Part shown: one piece after another, positions 1-6,414 of the stretch
How positions within the stretch are numbered: position 1 is the stretch's first letter
Layout of the letters: each line of letters starts with the position of its first letter
DNA from: JAWLAT01 sp041395325
GTDB taxonomy: Bacteria; Pseudomonadota; Gammaproteobacteria; Xanthomonadales; SZUA-5
Direction of reading: 5' to 3'
Assembly: GCA_041395325.1 (NCBI GenBank)
Contig: JAWLAT010000054.1
Location: forward strand, 1-9,401
Length of the DNA stretch: 9,401 bases
Notes under the pieces: model-generated
Database searches by the model: none
Told to the model about the DNA's origin: nothing
Seen by the model: the letters and a program-made list of their open reading frames with translations, nothing else
Position numbers and translations under genes: made by a program

Positions 1-1773
1 GACGAAGACGTCGGCGGTGGCGGCCGTTTCTCGATCTTCGCGCCCAATGTCATCAGTGGCGCCGAGTTCTCGCCCGGTGGTTGGGGTCCGGCTTATGGCG
101 GTCGGGCGGCCTCGCTGCTGAAGCTGGACGTGGCCGATGGCAACCCGAGTCCGTCTGCCAGTCTGCGGCTGGACCTGGCGGGCTTCGAGGTGGGCTACGA
201 CGGGCCGACCGGCATCACGGATGACTCCACGTTGCTGGTGTCCGCGCGGCGGCTGGACTTCGGCGCGCTGTTCGAGACCATCGAGGAGCTGGACATCGGC
301 GAGCCGGTGCTGCGGGATATCCTGGTCAAGTCGGTCATTCCCCTCAACGCGACCAACACGGTCGAACTGCTGCTGATCGACACGCACGAGGACTACATTC
401 GCGATGTGACGCACGTGTTCGAGTCGCCCAACTTCGAGGATGTGGCGCTGCTGGATTTCGAGCAGGACAGCGATCTGTACGGTCTGACCTGGCGCTCACT
501 GCTGGGTGACGAAGCGGTGTGGACCAACAAGCTCTACTACCGCAGCAGCGACAAGCTCAGCTCGGAGGGGGAAGCCTTTCCTGACCTGGTACCTGCAGGT
601 TCGCCGGCTTCCAGCTTTCCGGTACGGGAGCACATCATCACCATCGCCGAGGACGAGACCGAATTCGGCTGGCGCAGCGACTACAGCACACCCAATGCCT
701 GGGGGCTGTTCAGTGCCGGTGTGCAGGTCACGCGGATCGAACTGGACTACAGCACGGTGCTGGATGGCGAGTGGATCCGTTTTGTCTATGACGACGATGA
801 TTTCCGGCCGGACCCGAGCCAGCGCTTCATCGTGCTGACGCCGGAAAACCTCAACTCAGCGCTGCAGCGGAAAGAGACCAGCTACGCCGGCTATGTCGAC
901 CAGATGTTCCAGTTCGACGGCTGGGATATGCGCACCGGTGTGCGGCTGGAGCGGGACGGCTTCACCGACCAAAGCCTGGTGTCGCCGCGGCTCAGCGCCA
1001 ACTGGCGGCCGGGCGGCAAGCTCCGATATTTCGCAACCGCGGGGCTGTTTCATCAGTCGCCGCGCTTCCTGAGCCAGGCGGCCAACGCGTCGAACCGGCT
1101 GGAGAACGAGGAAATCAGGCACACCAGTGTCGGTTTGGAGGTCTTCCTCAACCGGAACTGGTCGGTGTTGGCCGAGGCCTATTATCAGGATCTGTCCAAT
1201 CTGGTGATCGATCTGGATCGCGCCAGCGGTACCTTCGCCAACATCGGTGACGGCACATCTTATGGACTGGACATCGTCCTCAACGGGACGATCCGTGAGG
1301 GCCTGTATGCGACGGCGACTTATTCCTACAACGACGCCGAAGTGGACCGGAAGGACGGCCAGGGCGCCGTGGCCGCGGAGTTCAGCCGCAAGCATGTGGC
1401 GACCCTGGGGCTGACCTGGGAGATTTCCGACCGCTGGAAAGTGGCCGGTCGCTACAAGTACCTATCCGGCCGGCCGGAGGACGCCTACCTCATTCACGCC
1501 GACGTGCTGGGGCCCGGGCAACCGCTGCGCTTTTCCCGCGAGACCATCGGACGCAATGTGGGTCGCCAGGATGGCTATGGCTTGTTGAACCTGCGGGTCG
1601 ACTATCGGCGCGCCTTCGGCCCCATCGACATCACCGCGTTTCTGGATGTCATCAACCTGACCTCGGCCTCGTCCAGTGATGAAATCGAGTTTGACTACCG
1701 CCGCGGAGTTAACGTGATGGACGATGGCGAGGCTGAGCCGCTGATTGGCTTGCGACTGGATTACGCCTGGTAG
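1..1773 (+). CDS. TonB-dependent outer-membrane receptor, C-terminal part (5' end outside window)
   Basis: The frame is open from base 1 to the TAG at 1771-1773 and gives 590 residues; the true start lies upstream. A GTG at 130 is internal, because the residues before it look like the end of a plug domain: a PGGWGPAYGG stretch (about residues 26-35) followed by the start of a barrel. The rest alternates short aromatic/hydrophobic strands with polar or acidic loops, including VSPRLSANWRP, GTSYGLDIVLNG and LLNLRVDYRR, and it ends GLRLDYAW. A terminal aromatic residue after an alternating strand is the usual outer-membrane barrel C-terminus. Receptors of this family import siderophores, cobalamin, sugars or other ligands across the outer membrane using TonB-ExbBD energy. 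The ligand cannot be told from this fragment, and the TonB box would be upstream. It is followed by a hairpin-rich element and a two-component system on the same strand. Family call is firm; substrate unknown. Confidence 0.88.
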   Translation, partial: DEDVGGGGRFSIFAPNVISGAEFSPGGWGPAYGGRAASLLKLDVADGNPSPSASLRLDLAGFEVGYDGPTGITDDSTLLVSARRLDFGALFETIEELDIGEPVLRDILVKSVIPLNATNTVELLLIDTHEDYIRDVTHVFESPNFEDVALLDFEQDSDLYGLTWRSLLGDEAVWTNKLYYRSSDKLSSEGEAFPDLVPAGSPASSFPVREHIITIAEDETEFGWRSDYSTPNAWGLFSAGVQVTRIELDYSTVLDGEWIRFVYDDDDFRPDPSQRFIVLTPENLNSALQRKETSYAGYVDQMFQFDGWDMRTGVRLERDGFTDQSLVSPRLSANWRPGGKLRYFATAGLFHQSPRFLSQAANASNRLENEEIRHTSVGLEVFLNRNWSVLAEAYYQDLSNLVIDLDRASGTFANIGDGTSYGLDIVLNGTIREGLYATATYSYNDAEVDRKDGQGAVAAEFSRKHVATLGLTWEISDRWKVAGRYKYLSGRPEDAYLIHADVLGPGQPLRFSRETIGRNVGRQDGYGLLNLRVDYRRAFGPIDITAFLDVINLTSASSSDEIEFDYRRGVNVMDDGEAEPLIGLRLDYAW

Positions 1774-1928
1774 GGGAACCTCTGAGAAACTCAGAGGCTC
1801 CCTGTGGCACATGGATGTGCCACCATTTTCGATGACGCAAGTCATTGAAAATAAAGCGAAACAAAAACCACGCTTTTTGTTGAGCGTAGCGAAAAGGTCC
1901 ATGGATGGACTTGTTCAGACCTTCCTAA
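1771..1928. repeat. Five-hairpin palindromic element with imperfect terminal inverted repeats (MITE-like or REP-like)
   Basis: Five consecutive stem-loops fill this gap. (1) CCTCTGAG 1779-1786 pairs with CTCAGAGG 1790-1797, loop AAA. (2) GTGGCACA 1804-1811 pairs with TGTGCCAC 1816-1823, loop TGGA. (3) A 12-bp stem, 1825-1836 with 1841-1852, has one G-U pair and a GCAA (GNRA) loop. (4) AACAAAAA 1860-1867 pairs with TTTTTGTT 1874-1881. (5) AGGTCCA 1895-1901 pairs with TGGACTT 1906-1912, one G-U pair, again with a TGGA loop. The ends carry imperfect inverted repeats, GGAACCTCTGA 1775-1785 and TCAGACCTTCC 1915-1925 (9 of 11 complementary). The left end touches the receptor stop codon and the right end runs into the response-regulator Shine-Dalgarno. 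It is AT-richer than its flanks. No transposase is present, so if mobile it is non-autonomous. It could instead act as a terminator or attenuator between the two genes. Structures are read directly; element identity is inferred. Confidence 0.6.
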
Positions 1929-1933
1929 GGGAG
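1927..1933 (+). promoter_or_regulatory. Shine-Dalgarno of the response regulator
   Basis: AAGGGAG, preceded by T, lies 6 bases before the ATG at 1940. It is close to the TAAGGAGG consensus and is the reason for choosing 1940 over in-frame upstream starts, which would run back through the hairpin element and the receptor gene. Confidence 0.7.
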
Positions 1934-1939
1934 CGGCCG

Positions 1940-2644
1940 ATGGTGCGTGCGCTGGGGGCGTTACCGATCAGAGCTCTGGTAGTCGAAGACAACCGGGACA
2001 TCTGCGCGAATATCGCCACCTACCTGGAGAAGTGCAGCTATGTGCTGGACTTTGCCTACGATGGGGTCACGGCGATGCACCTGGCCCTGACCCATCCCTT
2101 CGATGTGATCGTGCTGGACCTGATGATTCCCGGCATGGATGGTCTGAGCTTCTGCCGACGCTTGCGTGCCGAGGCCAGGGTGGAAACGCCCGTTCTGATG
2201 CTGACGGCCAGAGACACGCTGGACGACCGGCTCAAGGGATTTGCCGCCGGCGCCGACGACTATCTGGTCAAGCCCTTTGCCTTGCAGGAACTGCATGCGC
2301 GGCTGCGGGCCTTGTACAAGCGCAGTCGCCGCAACACCGACCGGCTGTTGAGCGTGGGCGACCTGACGTTGAACCGCTCCACGCTGCAGGTCCGGCGCGC
2401 AGGTCGGCGCATCCCGCTAAGTCCGGCCGGCATCCGGTTGCTGGAACGGCTGATGGAAGAGGCGCCGGCGGTGGTGTCCCGAGACGATCTGGAAGTCCTG
2501 TTGTGGGCGGACGAGCGCCCGGATGGCGATGCGCTGCGTTCGCACATGTACAAGCTGCGCCAGGCCATCGACCGGCCCTTCGAGCGCCCGCTGATTCATA
2601 CGGTGCATCGGGTCGGCTATCGCATGACCGAGGAGGACGAATGA
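1940..2644 (+). CDS. DNA-binding response regulator, OmpR/PhoB family
   Basis: A 234-residue cytoplasmic two-component response regulator, the usual length for the family. The receiver domain (about residues 10-125) shows the acidic pair E16-D17, the phospho-acceptor D60 in VIVLDLMIPGMDG, T89 in MLTARD and K111 in YLVKPF. A winged-helix effector domain follows (about 138-230), with the typical LSPAGIRLLERL start, the recognition-helix region around ALRSHMYKLRQAI and the ending IHTVHRVGYRM. Phosphotransfer from the downstream kinase to D60 is expected to control DNA binding. The start is fixed by the Shine-Dalgarno at 1927-1933. The stop codon TGA at 2642-2644 overlaps the kinase start, so the pair is translationally coupled. 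Targets are unknown; the upstream receptor is a candidate only by neighbourhood. All key receiver residues are intact. Confidence 0.95.
   Translation: MVRALGALPIRALVVEDNRDICANIATYLEKCSYVLDFAYDGVTAMHLALTHPFDVIVLDLMIPGMDGLSFCRRLRAEARVETPVLMLTARDTLDDRLKGFAAGADDYLVKPFALQELHARLRALYKRSRRNTDRLLSVGDLTLNRSTLQVRRAGRRIPLSPAGIRLLERLMEEAPAVVSRDDLEVLLWADERPDGDALRSHMYKLRQAIDRPFERPLIHTVHRVGYRMTEEDE
2631..2636 (+). promoter_or_regulatory. Shine-Dalgarno of the histidine kinase
   Basis: AGGAGG sits inside the last codons of the response regulator. Two tandem ATG codons follow. The first (2641) is 4 bases away and overlaps the upstream stop as ATGA; the second (2644) is 7 bases away, a more usual spacing, and would overlap by one base. 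The products differ by one Met only. Confidence 0.65.
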
Positions 2645-3870
2645 TGCAGCGCCGCAGTCTGCGCAAGCGGGTCGAGTACGCCTTCGCGCTGTGTGTGATC
2701 GGGCTGAGCCTGGTCTGGGGCTTCGCCTTCTACGCGGCCATTCGGTTGAGCGAAGACCGGGTGCTGGTGAATCAGCTGCAGCGCGTCGCTGAAAGCTACC
2801 CCGATCTGGCCTTGAACCCTCGCGGCTACGACGAGGTAGAGGATTTGCCGGCGTCGCTCAGGGATTGGGCGCGGTCAGGCCCTGACGAGGGTCTGTACGA
2901 GTTCGTTGCCGAAGAACTGCATGTGGCGGTCATTGCCGCCGACAACGCGCAGCGCCGTGCCTTCGTGGTCTTCGACGTCGCCGGCATCGAGGCGGAATCG
3001 TCGGAGGACTGGTGGTGGTTGCTGGTGATCACCGGTGTGGTGGGCACGCTCGGGGTGCTCGGCTTTGGGCTGGGCGTGGTGGTGATGCGCAGGGCTGTCG
3101 AACCGGTGGTGGAACTGGCGAATGTGGTGGCGGAGATCGATCTGGATCATTTGTCGGCCGGCGATCACGAACTCATCGAGTCGCGTCGTTTCGGCGATGA
3201 CGAGGTGGGCGTGCTCGCTGGAACCATCGAGAAGACGCTGGAGCGCATGTCCGAGTTCATTGCCCGGGAGCGCTACTTCACCAGTTCTGCCAGTCATGAG
3301 CTGCGTACGCCGATCACGGTGATCACGGGTGCGATCGAGCTGCTCGAGCAGAGCGAGCTGTCAGTGGGTGATGTGAAGGCGCTGGATCGCGTGCGACGCG
3401 CGACGCTCGAGATGAAATCCACGATCGAGATGTTCCTGTGCCTGGCGCGCGAAAGCGACGATGGGCTGTACAGCGAGAAGTTCCAGGCGGCGCCCCTGGT
3501 GAGCCGGGCCATCGATCAGCAGCGCTTCCTGCTGAGCGGGAAGGGTGTCGACGTGGATGTCGAGAATGGTGCGAGGGCCATCGTCTGCGGGCATCCACAG
3601 GCCTTTCTGATCGCGGTCAACAATCTGGTTCGCAATGCCTTCGAGCAGACGCTGGCCGGGCAGGGGCCGATCACCGTTTCGATCAGGGAAACCGAACTGC
3701 TGATCAGCAATCGGTCGAGCGGGGACGAGCTTGGACAGTCGCCGAAGGAGGCGTCGTCGCAGGGTTATGGCCTGGGTCTGGGGATCGTGGAACGGTTGTG
3801 TGAGCGCAACGGCTGGTCGTTCTCGCTGGCGGTGGATGCGGCGCGGGTGACGGCGTGTTTGTCGTGGTGA
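2641..3870 (+). CDS. Membrane sensor histidine kinase, partner of the upstream response regulator
   Basis: 409 residues from ATG 2641 (408 if ATG 2644 is used). A first membrane segment lies at about residues 13-35, then a short extracytoplasmic stretch of about 88 residues, then a second membrane segment at about 124-150 after a WWW cluster. A HAMP-like linker follows (about 150-205). The dimerisation/phospho-acceptor domain contains SASHELRTPI with H219. The ATPase domain has an N box around N328 and N332 (NNLVRNAFEQ) and a glycine-rich G2 lid, GYGLGLGIVERLCERNGW (375-391). The region normally holding the DxGxG motif reads ISNRSSGDE (355-363), with Asn where Asp is expected. This is a visible departure from the consensus, though some kinase subfamilies also vary here. 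The sensor region is small and has no recognised domain, so the signal is unknown. The gene overlaps the response regulator, so they form one operon. Confidence 0.92.
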   Translation: MMQRRSLRKRVEYAFALCVIGLSLVWGFAFYAAIRLSEDRVLVNQLQRVAESYPDLALNPRGYDEVEDLPASLRDWARSGPDEGLYEFVAEELHVAVIAADNAQRRAFVVFDVAGIEAESSEDWWWLLVITGVVGTLGVLGFGLGVVVMRRAVEPVVELANVVAEIDLDHLSAGDHELIESRRFGDDEVGVLAGTIEKTLERMSEFIARERYFTSSASHELRTPITVITGAIELLEQSELSVGDVKALDRVRRATLEMKSTIEMFLCLARESDDGLYSEKFQAAPLVSRAIDQQRFLLSGKGVDVDVENGARAIVCGHPQAFLIAVNNLVRNAFEQTLAGQGPITVSIRETELLISNRSSGDELGQSPKEASSQGYGLGLGIVERLCERNGWSFSLAVDAARVTACLSW

Positions 3871-3925
3871 GCGATGGGTTTCGCTTTGGGCCTGTCGCCG
3901 GTGTTAGGTGCACTCGACTCCGGGC

Positions 3926-4336
3926 TCATACGTCTACCCAGTCCTCCAGCTGCAAACCTGCAACTCGCTGAAATTCCCGCAAATTGTGGGTCACCAAACA
4001 GGCTGCGAGTGCCAGCGCATGGCTGGCGATCCACAGGTCATTGGCGCCGATGGGTGTACCGGCCTGCTGCAGGCGGGTCGCTTGTTCGGCGTAGTGGCGG
4101 CAGATGGCCACGTCGGTGGGGTAGGTCACCGTGACCTGCCGGGCCAGTGCGTCGAGTCGGCGATGGACTTCTGGTTTTCGAGTGCTGCGTTCGGCGCCCT
4201 TGAGCAGTTCTGCCCACGTGACGAAAGACATGCAGAGCTCGTCGGCATCGCCGAGTGCGTCGACGCGCTGGGCAACGCTCGGTGGTTGGTTCTTGATCAG
4301 GTAGATCAGGATGTTCGTATCCAGCATGTAGATCAC
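3926..4336 (-). CDS. vapC: VapC-type PIN-domain ribonuclease toxin
   Basis: A 136-residue PIN-domain protein, the usual VapC length. The conserved acidic residues of the metal site are visible: D6 in MLDTNILIY, E43 in TWAELLKGAE and D100 in IGANDLWIASHALA. The family's late block appears as THNLREFQRVAGLQLEDWV (116-134). Known VapC toxins are Mg-dependent endoribonucleases that cut tRNA or rRNA and are held inactive by VapB; the target here cannot be predicted. The start is taken as GTG at 4336, which overlaps the antitoxin stop (GTGA) and gives the common MIYMLDTN opening; an ATG three codons in (4327) is an alternative. It converges on the histidine kinase gene with a 55-base gap that shows no clear terminator. 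Confidence 0.93.
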   Translation of the reverse strand: MIYMLDTNILIYLIKNQPPSVAQRVDALGDADELCMSFVTWAELLKGAERSTRKPEVHRRLDALARQVTVTYPTDVAICRHYAEQATRLQQAGTPIGANDLWIASHALALAACLVTHNLREFQRVAGLQLEDWVDV

Positions 4337-4596
4337 AAGCCTTCACGCTCCTGCACCGGCAGGGCGGCTGCCTGATCGGCTTCCAGTGCCGCGATGAAGC
4401 TCTCGTCCACATCGCCCAATGCGCGCAGCGCCTCCAGCACCGCGGCGCCGCGCTCGGCGCGCAGCGGATGGATGACCAGATCGCCCTGCTCATTGCGCGA
4501 GATCCGGACTCGATCGGTGTCGAGTCGGAACTCGGCGGGAATGCGCACGGCCTGGCTGTTGCCGTTGTTGAAGACTCGGGAGGTTAGCGTGCTCAT
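4333..4596 (-). CDS. vapB: VapB-type antitoxin with AbrB/MazE-like DNA-binding fold
   Basis: An 87-residue antitoxin with the swapped-hairpin signature VFNNGNSQAVRIPAEFRL (about residues 8-25) near the N-terminus, followed by an acidic helical C-terminal part (about 50-87) of the kind that wraps the toxin. Known VapB proteins neutralise VapC and, with it, repress their own promoter. The ATG at 4596 has a weak GGAAG six bases upstream. The gene leads the operon and overlaps vapC by four bases, the standard order. Direct repeats of GTGTGTA directly upstream are a plausible operator. Confidence 0.93.
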   Translation of the reverse strand: MSTLTSRVFNNGNSQAVRIPAEFRLDTDRVRISRNEQGDLVIHPLRAERGAAVLEALRALGDVDESFIAALEADQAAALPVQEREGL

Positions 4597-4607
4597 GCCT
4601 GGCTTCC

Positions 4608-4630
4608 GTGTGTGTACGTATATGTGTGTA
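4608..4630 (-). promoter_or_regulatory. GTGTGTA direct repeats upstream of vapB, candidate autoregulation site
   Basis: On the plus strand GTGTGTA occurs at 4610-4616 and again at 4624-4630, 14 bases apart, with palindromic TACGTA at 4615-4620 between them. It lies 12-34 bases upstream of the vapB start and is an AT-rich island in GC-rich sequence. VapBC complexes are known to bind repeats at their own promoter, so this is a reasonable operator candidate. The -10 and -35 boxes are not clear. It could also be a chance low-complexity GT run. Confidence 0.35.
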
Positions 4631-4712
4631 TTTTGGTCGTGCCATGCCCAAATCGCAAGTTGAGTTGGGACGACGGGTACAGCGCGTTGCCCCGAGGGAC
4701 AAGTTGAGACAG

Positions 4713-4878
4713 CCCAGGGCTACGCCTTGGGTGATGGGTTCGTTGTGAGTTGGCAGGCCTTGAAATGGCGAAACCGGCGGGTCCTCGTTCATTTCGCCCT
4801 TTCAGGGCTTGCGGAGCTCTCGTGCGGCTCGATCCCCAGGGCGTTGCCCTGGGCTATCACATTGCGCCCCTCCGGGGC
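4713..4878. repeat. Cluster of REP-like palindromes: two paired units
   Basis: Two hairpin types alternate twice. CCCAGGGC 4713-4720 pairs with GCCTTGGG 4724-4731 (one G-U pair). GCCCT 4796-4800 pairs with AGGGC 4804-4808. CCCAGGGC 4835-4842 pairs with GCCCTGGG 4846-4853. GCCCC 4866-4870 pairs with GGGGC 4874-4878. All have three-base loops. The two CCCAGGGC hairpins start 122 bases apart. Alternating CCCAGGGC/GCCCTGGG and GCCC(C/T)/GGGC hairpins are, from memory, a widespread extragenic repeat in bacterial genomes; copy number here is not known. Short open frames across it look like translated repeat, not genes. Further on, GGGCAAT 4886-4892 can pair with ATTGCCC 4911-4917 across an 18-base loop. 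Confidence 0.6.
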
Positions 4879-5029
4879 TTGCGCTGGGCAATCAGGCTGA
4901 TCTGGCACGAATTGCCCGGTTGATCCGAACGCACTGGGGTGTGACTTCGCGCAAGTCGGCGGCTTCGTCGATTCGCTGAAGCTGTTTTCGAAGCGGGACG
5001 TGGATCTCACCGCGTCTCAGATCGCGCGG
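4879..5029. other. Gene-free stretch between two repeat clusters
   Basis: No convincing gene is visible across the gap between vapB and the oxidase gene (4597-5151). The part between the REP-like clusters has short open frames on both strands without recognisable motifs or Shine-Dalgarno sites. The only structure noted is the GGGCAAT/ATTGCCC inverted repeat (4886-4917). Confidence 0.5.
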
Positions 5030-5055
5030 TCGCGAGCAGGGCTCGCTCCTACAAG
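5030..5055. repeat. REP element of the GCGAGC..GCTCGC type
   Basis: GCGAGC 5032-5037 and GCTCGC 5041-5046 form a hairpin with an AGG loop, followed by TCCTACAAG. This closely resembles the REP sequence familiar from Pseudomonas and xanthomonad genomes, where a GCGAGC palindrome is followed by TCCTACAG or TCCCACAG. It differs in sequence from the CCCAGGGC cluster upstream, so two REP families sit within 350 bases. REPs of this type are moved by RAYT transposases, none of which is in the window. Confidence 0.65.
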
Positions 5056-5113
5056 AGACGGGGAGTTGGTGGAGGGATCAGCTACCAGCTTGGCGACGTT
5101 GTTTGGCGTGCCG

Positions 5114-5145
5114 CCCTGGGCCCTGGGCCCTATGCCCTGGGCCCT
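5114..5145. repeat. GGGCCC-rich repeat, left arm of an inverted repeat around the oxidase gene
   Basis: CCCTGGGCCCTGGGCCCTA (5114-5132) is followed by a further CCCTGGGCCCT at 5135-5145. The exact reverse complement of the 19-base sequence is found at 6420-6438, on the other side of the oxidase gene. The GGGCCC cores are self-complementary, and the repeat lies just past the oxidase stop codon, so it may also work as a structured 3' end. Confidence 0.6.
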
Positions 5146-5151
5146 CCCGCC

Positions 5152-6414
5152 TTACCAAAGGGCATCCCGCAATTTGTACCAGCCCATCGCCAGCACCAGC
5201 AGCGGCGTTCTCAGCAACCGTCCGCCCGGAAACGGCAGGTGGCGAATCCGCCCGAACACATCCAGCCTTTCGGCCTGTCCGGCAATGGCCTCGGCGATCA
5301 CGCGGCCGGCCAGGCCGCTGACGGCCATGCCGTGTCCGGAGTAGCCCTGGGCGTAGTAGATGTTGTGGCTGACGCGGCCGAAGTCGGGGGCGCGGTTGGC
5401 GGTGATGGCGAGGTTGCCGCCCCAGAGGTAGTCGAAGTCGACGTCCTGCAATTGCGGGAAGACGCGGCGCATGCGGCGGCGCATGTTGCCGTGCAGGCCG
5501 GGGGGCTGCAGGGCGGAGTAGCTGGCGCGGCCGCCGAATAGCAGGCGGTGGTCGCTGGAACGGCGGAAATAGTCCAGCGCCCAGTTGGTGTCGGCGATGG
5601 CGTAGTCGTTGGGGATCAGTGCGCGGGCGCGGGCTTCGCCCAGCGGTGTGGTGGCGGCGATGTAGGTGCCAACCGGCATCACGCGGGCGTGCACGCGACG
5701 GTCGAGGCCGGCGAGGTAGGCGTTGCCGGCCAGCACGACGTGGTCGGCCTGCAATTCGCCGTTGGCGGTGCGCAGGCGGACTTTGGGGCCGTGCTGCAGT
5801 TGCGTCACGCGGGTGCCTTCGAAGCAGCGTACACCGGCGTCGCGGGCGGCGCGGGCCACGCCGAGCGTGTAGTTGAGCGGGTGCAGGTGGCCGCTGCGCG
5901 GGTCGAACAGCCCGCCCAGGTAGCGCGGGCTGGGCAGCTCGGCCTGCAGCTGATCGCGGTCCCACCACTGAGTTGGGTAGTCGTAGTGGTCGGCCAGATC
6001 GCGTTGCCAGTGCTGCAACTCGCCGATGTGGCGCGGCTTGATGGCCACGTGCAGATGGCCGTCACGCCAGTCGCAGTCGATCTGGTGATCGGCGATGCGC
6101 TGGCGCAGCAGATCGACGGCTTCGATGGACCAGTCCCACAGCAGCCGGGCGTCGTGCTTGCCGAGGTGGTTTTCGAGCTTGCTCTGGTCACAACCCCAGC
6201 CGGCAATGATCTGCCCGCCACTGCGCCCGGAGGCGCCCCAGCCGATGGTTTCGGCTTCGAGCAGGGCGACATCGAAACCGCGCTGTGCCAGTTCCAGCGC
6301 GGCGGAGAGACCGGTGAGTCCGCCGCCGACCACCGCCACATCGGCCCGCGCGGCGCCCTGCAGCGGCGGGTGGCTGGGGGCGGGGTGGGCGGTGGATTGG
6401 TACCAGTTGTTCAT
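5152..6414 (-). CDS. puuB: FAD-dependent oxidoreductase, gamma-glutamylputrescine oxidase-like (PuuB/PauB)
   Basis: 420 residues from ATG 6414, close to the usual 420-430 for PuuB-type DAO-family enzymes. The FAD-binding Rossmann motif GGGLTG is at 30-35, followed by the acidic LLEAE around E53 and then IGWGASGRSGGQ (57-68), typical of this family. C-terminal FAD-contact sequence GYSGHGMAVSGLAGRVIAEAI is present. Known homologues oxidise gamma-glutamylputrescine to the aldehyde with release of ammonia and peroxide. The neighbouring ligase and PuuD genes support that role, but the exact amine is not certain. The opening MNNWYQSTAHPAP matches the family's usual N-terminus, hence this start. The frame stays open upstream, with an in-frame ATG at 6501 in a duplicated copy of the start region; neither has a good Shine-Dalgarno. 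It lies 263 bases downstream of the ligase on the same strand, so it may have its own promoter. Confidence 0.85.
   Translation of the reverse strand: MNNWYQSTAHPAPSHPPLQGAARADVAVVGGGLTGLSAALELAQRGFDVALLEAETIGWGASGRSGGQIIAGWGCDQSKLENHLGKHDARLLWDWSIEAVDLLRQRIADHQIDCDWRDGHLHVAIKPRHIGELQHWQRDLADHYDYPTQWWDRDQLQAELPSPRYLGGLFDPRSGHLHPLNYTLGVARAARDAGVRCFEGTRVTQLQHGPKVRLRTANGELQADHVVLAGNAYLAGLDRRVHARVMPVGTYIAATTPLGEARARALIPNDYAIADTNWALDYFRRSSDHRLLFGGRASYSALQPPGLHGNMRRRMRRVFPQLQDVDFDYLWGGNLAITANRAPDFGRVSHNIYYAQGYSGHGMAVSGLAGRVIAEAIAGQAERLDVFGRIRHLPFPGGRLLRTPLLVLAMGWYKLRDALW

Noticed and set aside
1860..1881. Rho-independent terminator from hairpin 4
   Set aside because: The stem is AT-only and the T-run is within the stem rather than after it, so it does not fit a standard terminator well, though it may still contribute.
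1745..1939. Extended N-terminus of the response regulator reading back through the hairpin element
   Set aside because: The family starts close to ALVVEDN, and a strong Shine-Dalgarno precedes ATG 1940; the extension only translates the palindromic element.
2032..2640. Extended N-terminus of the histidine kinase
   Set aside because: It overlaps the response regulator out of frame with low-complexity sequence; the kinase starts at the ATGATG after AGGAGG.
4713..4878. CRISPR array
   Set aside because: Hairpins recur, but there is no run of regularly spaced identical repeats with unique spacers and no cas gene.
4789..5010. A 73-codon minus-strand open frame in the gap after vapB
   Set aside because: Its C-terminal half is translated REP-like palindrome, and no Shine-Dalgarno or domain supports it.
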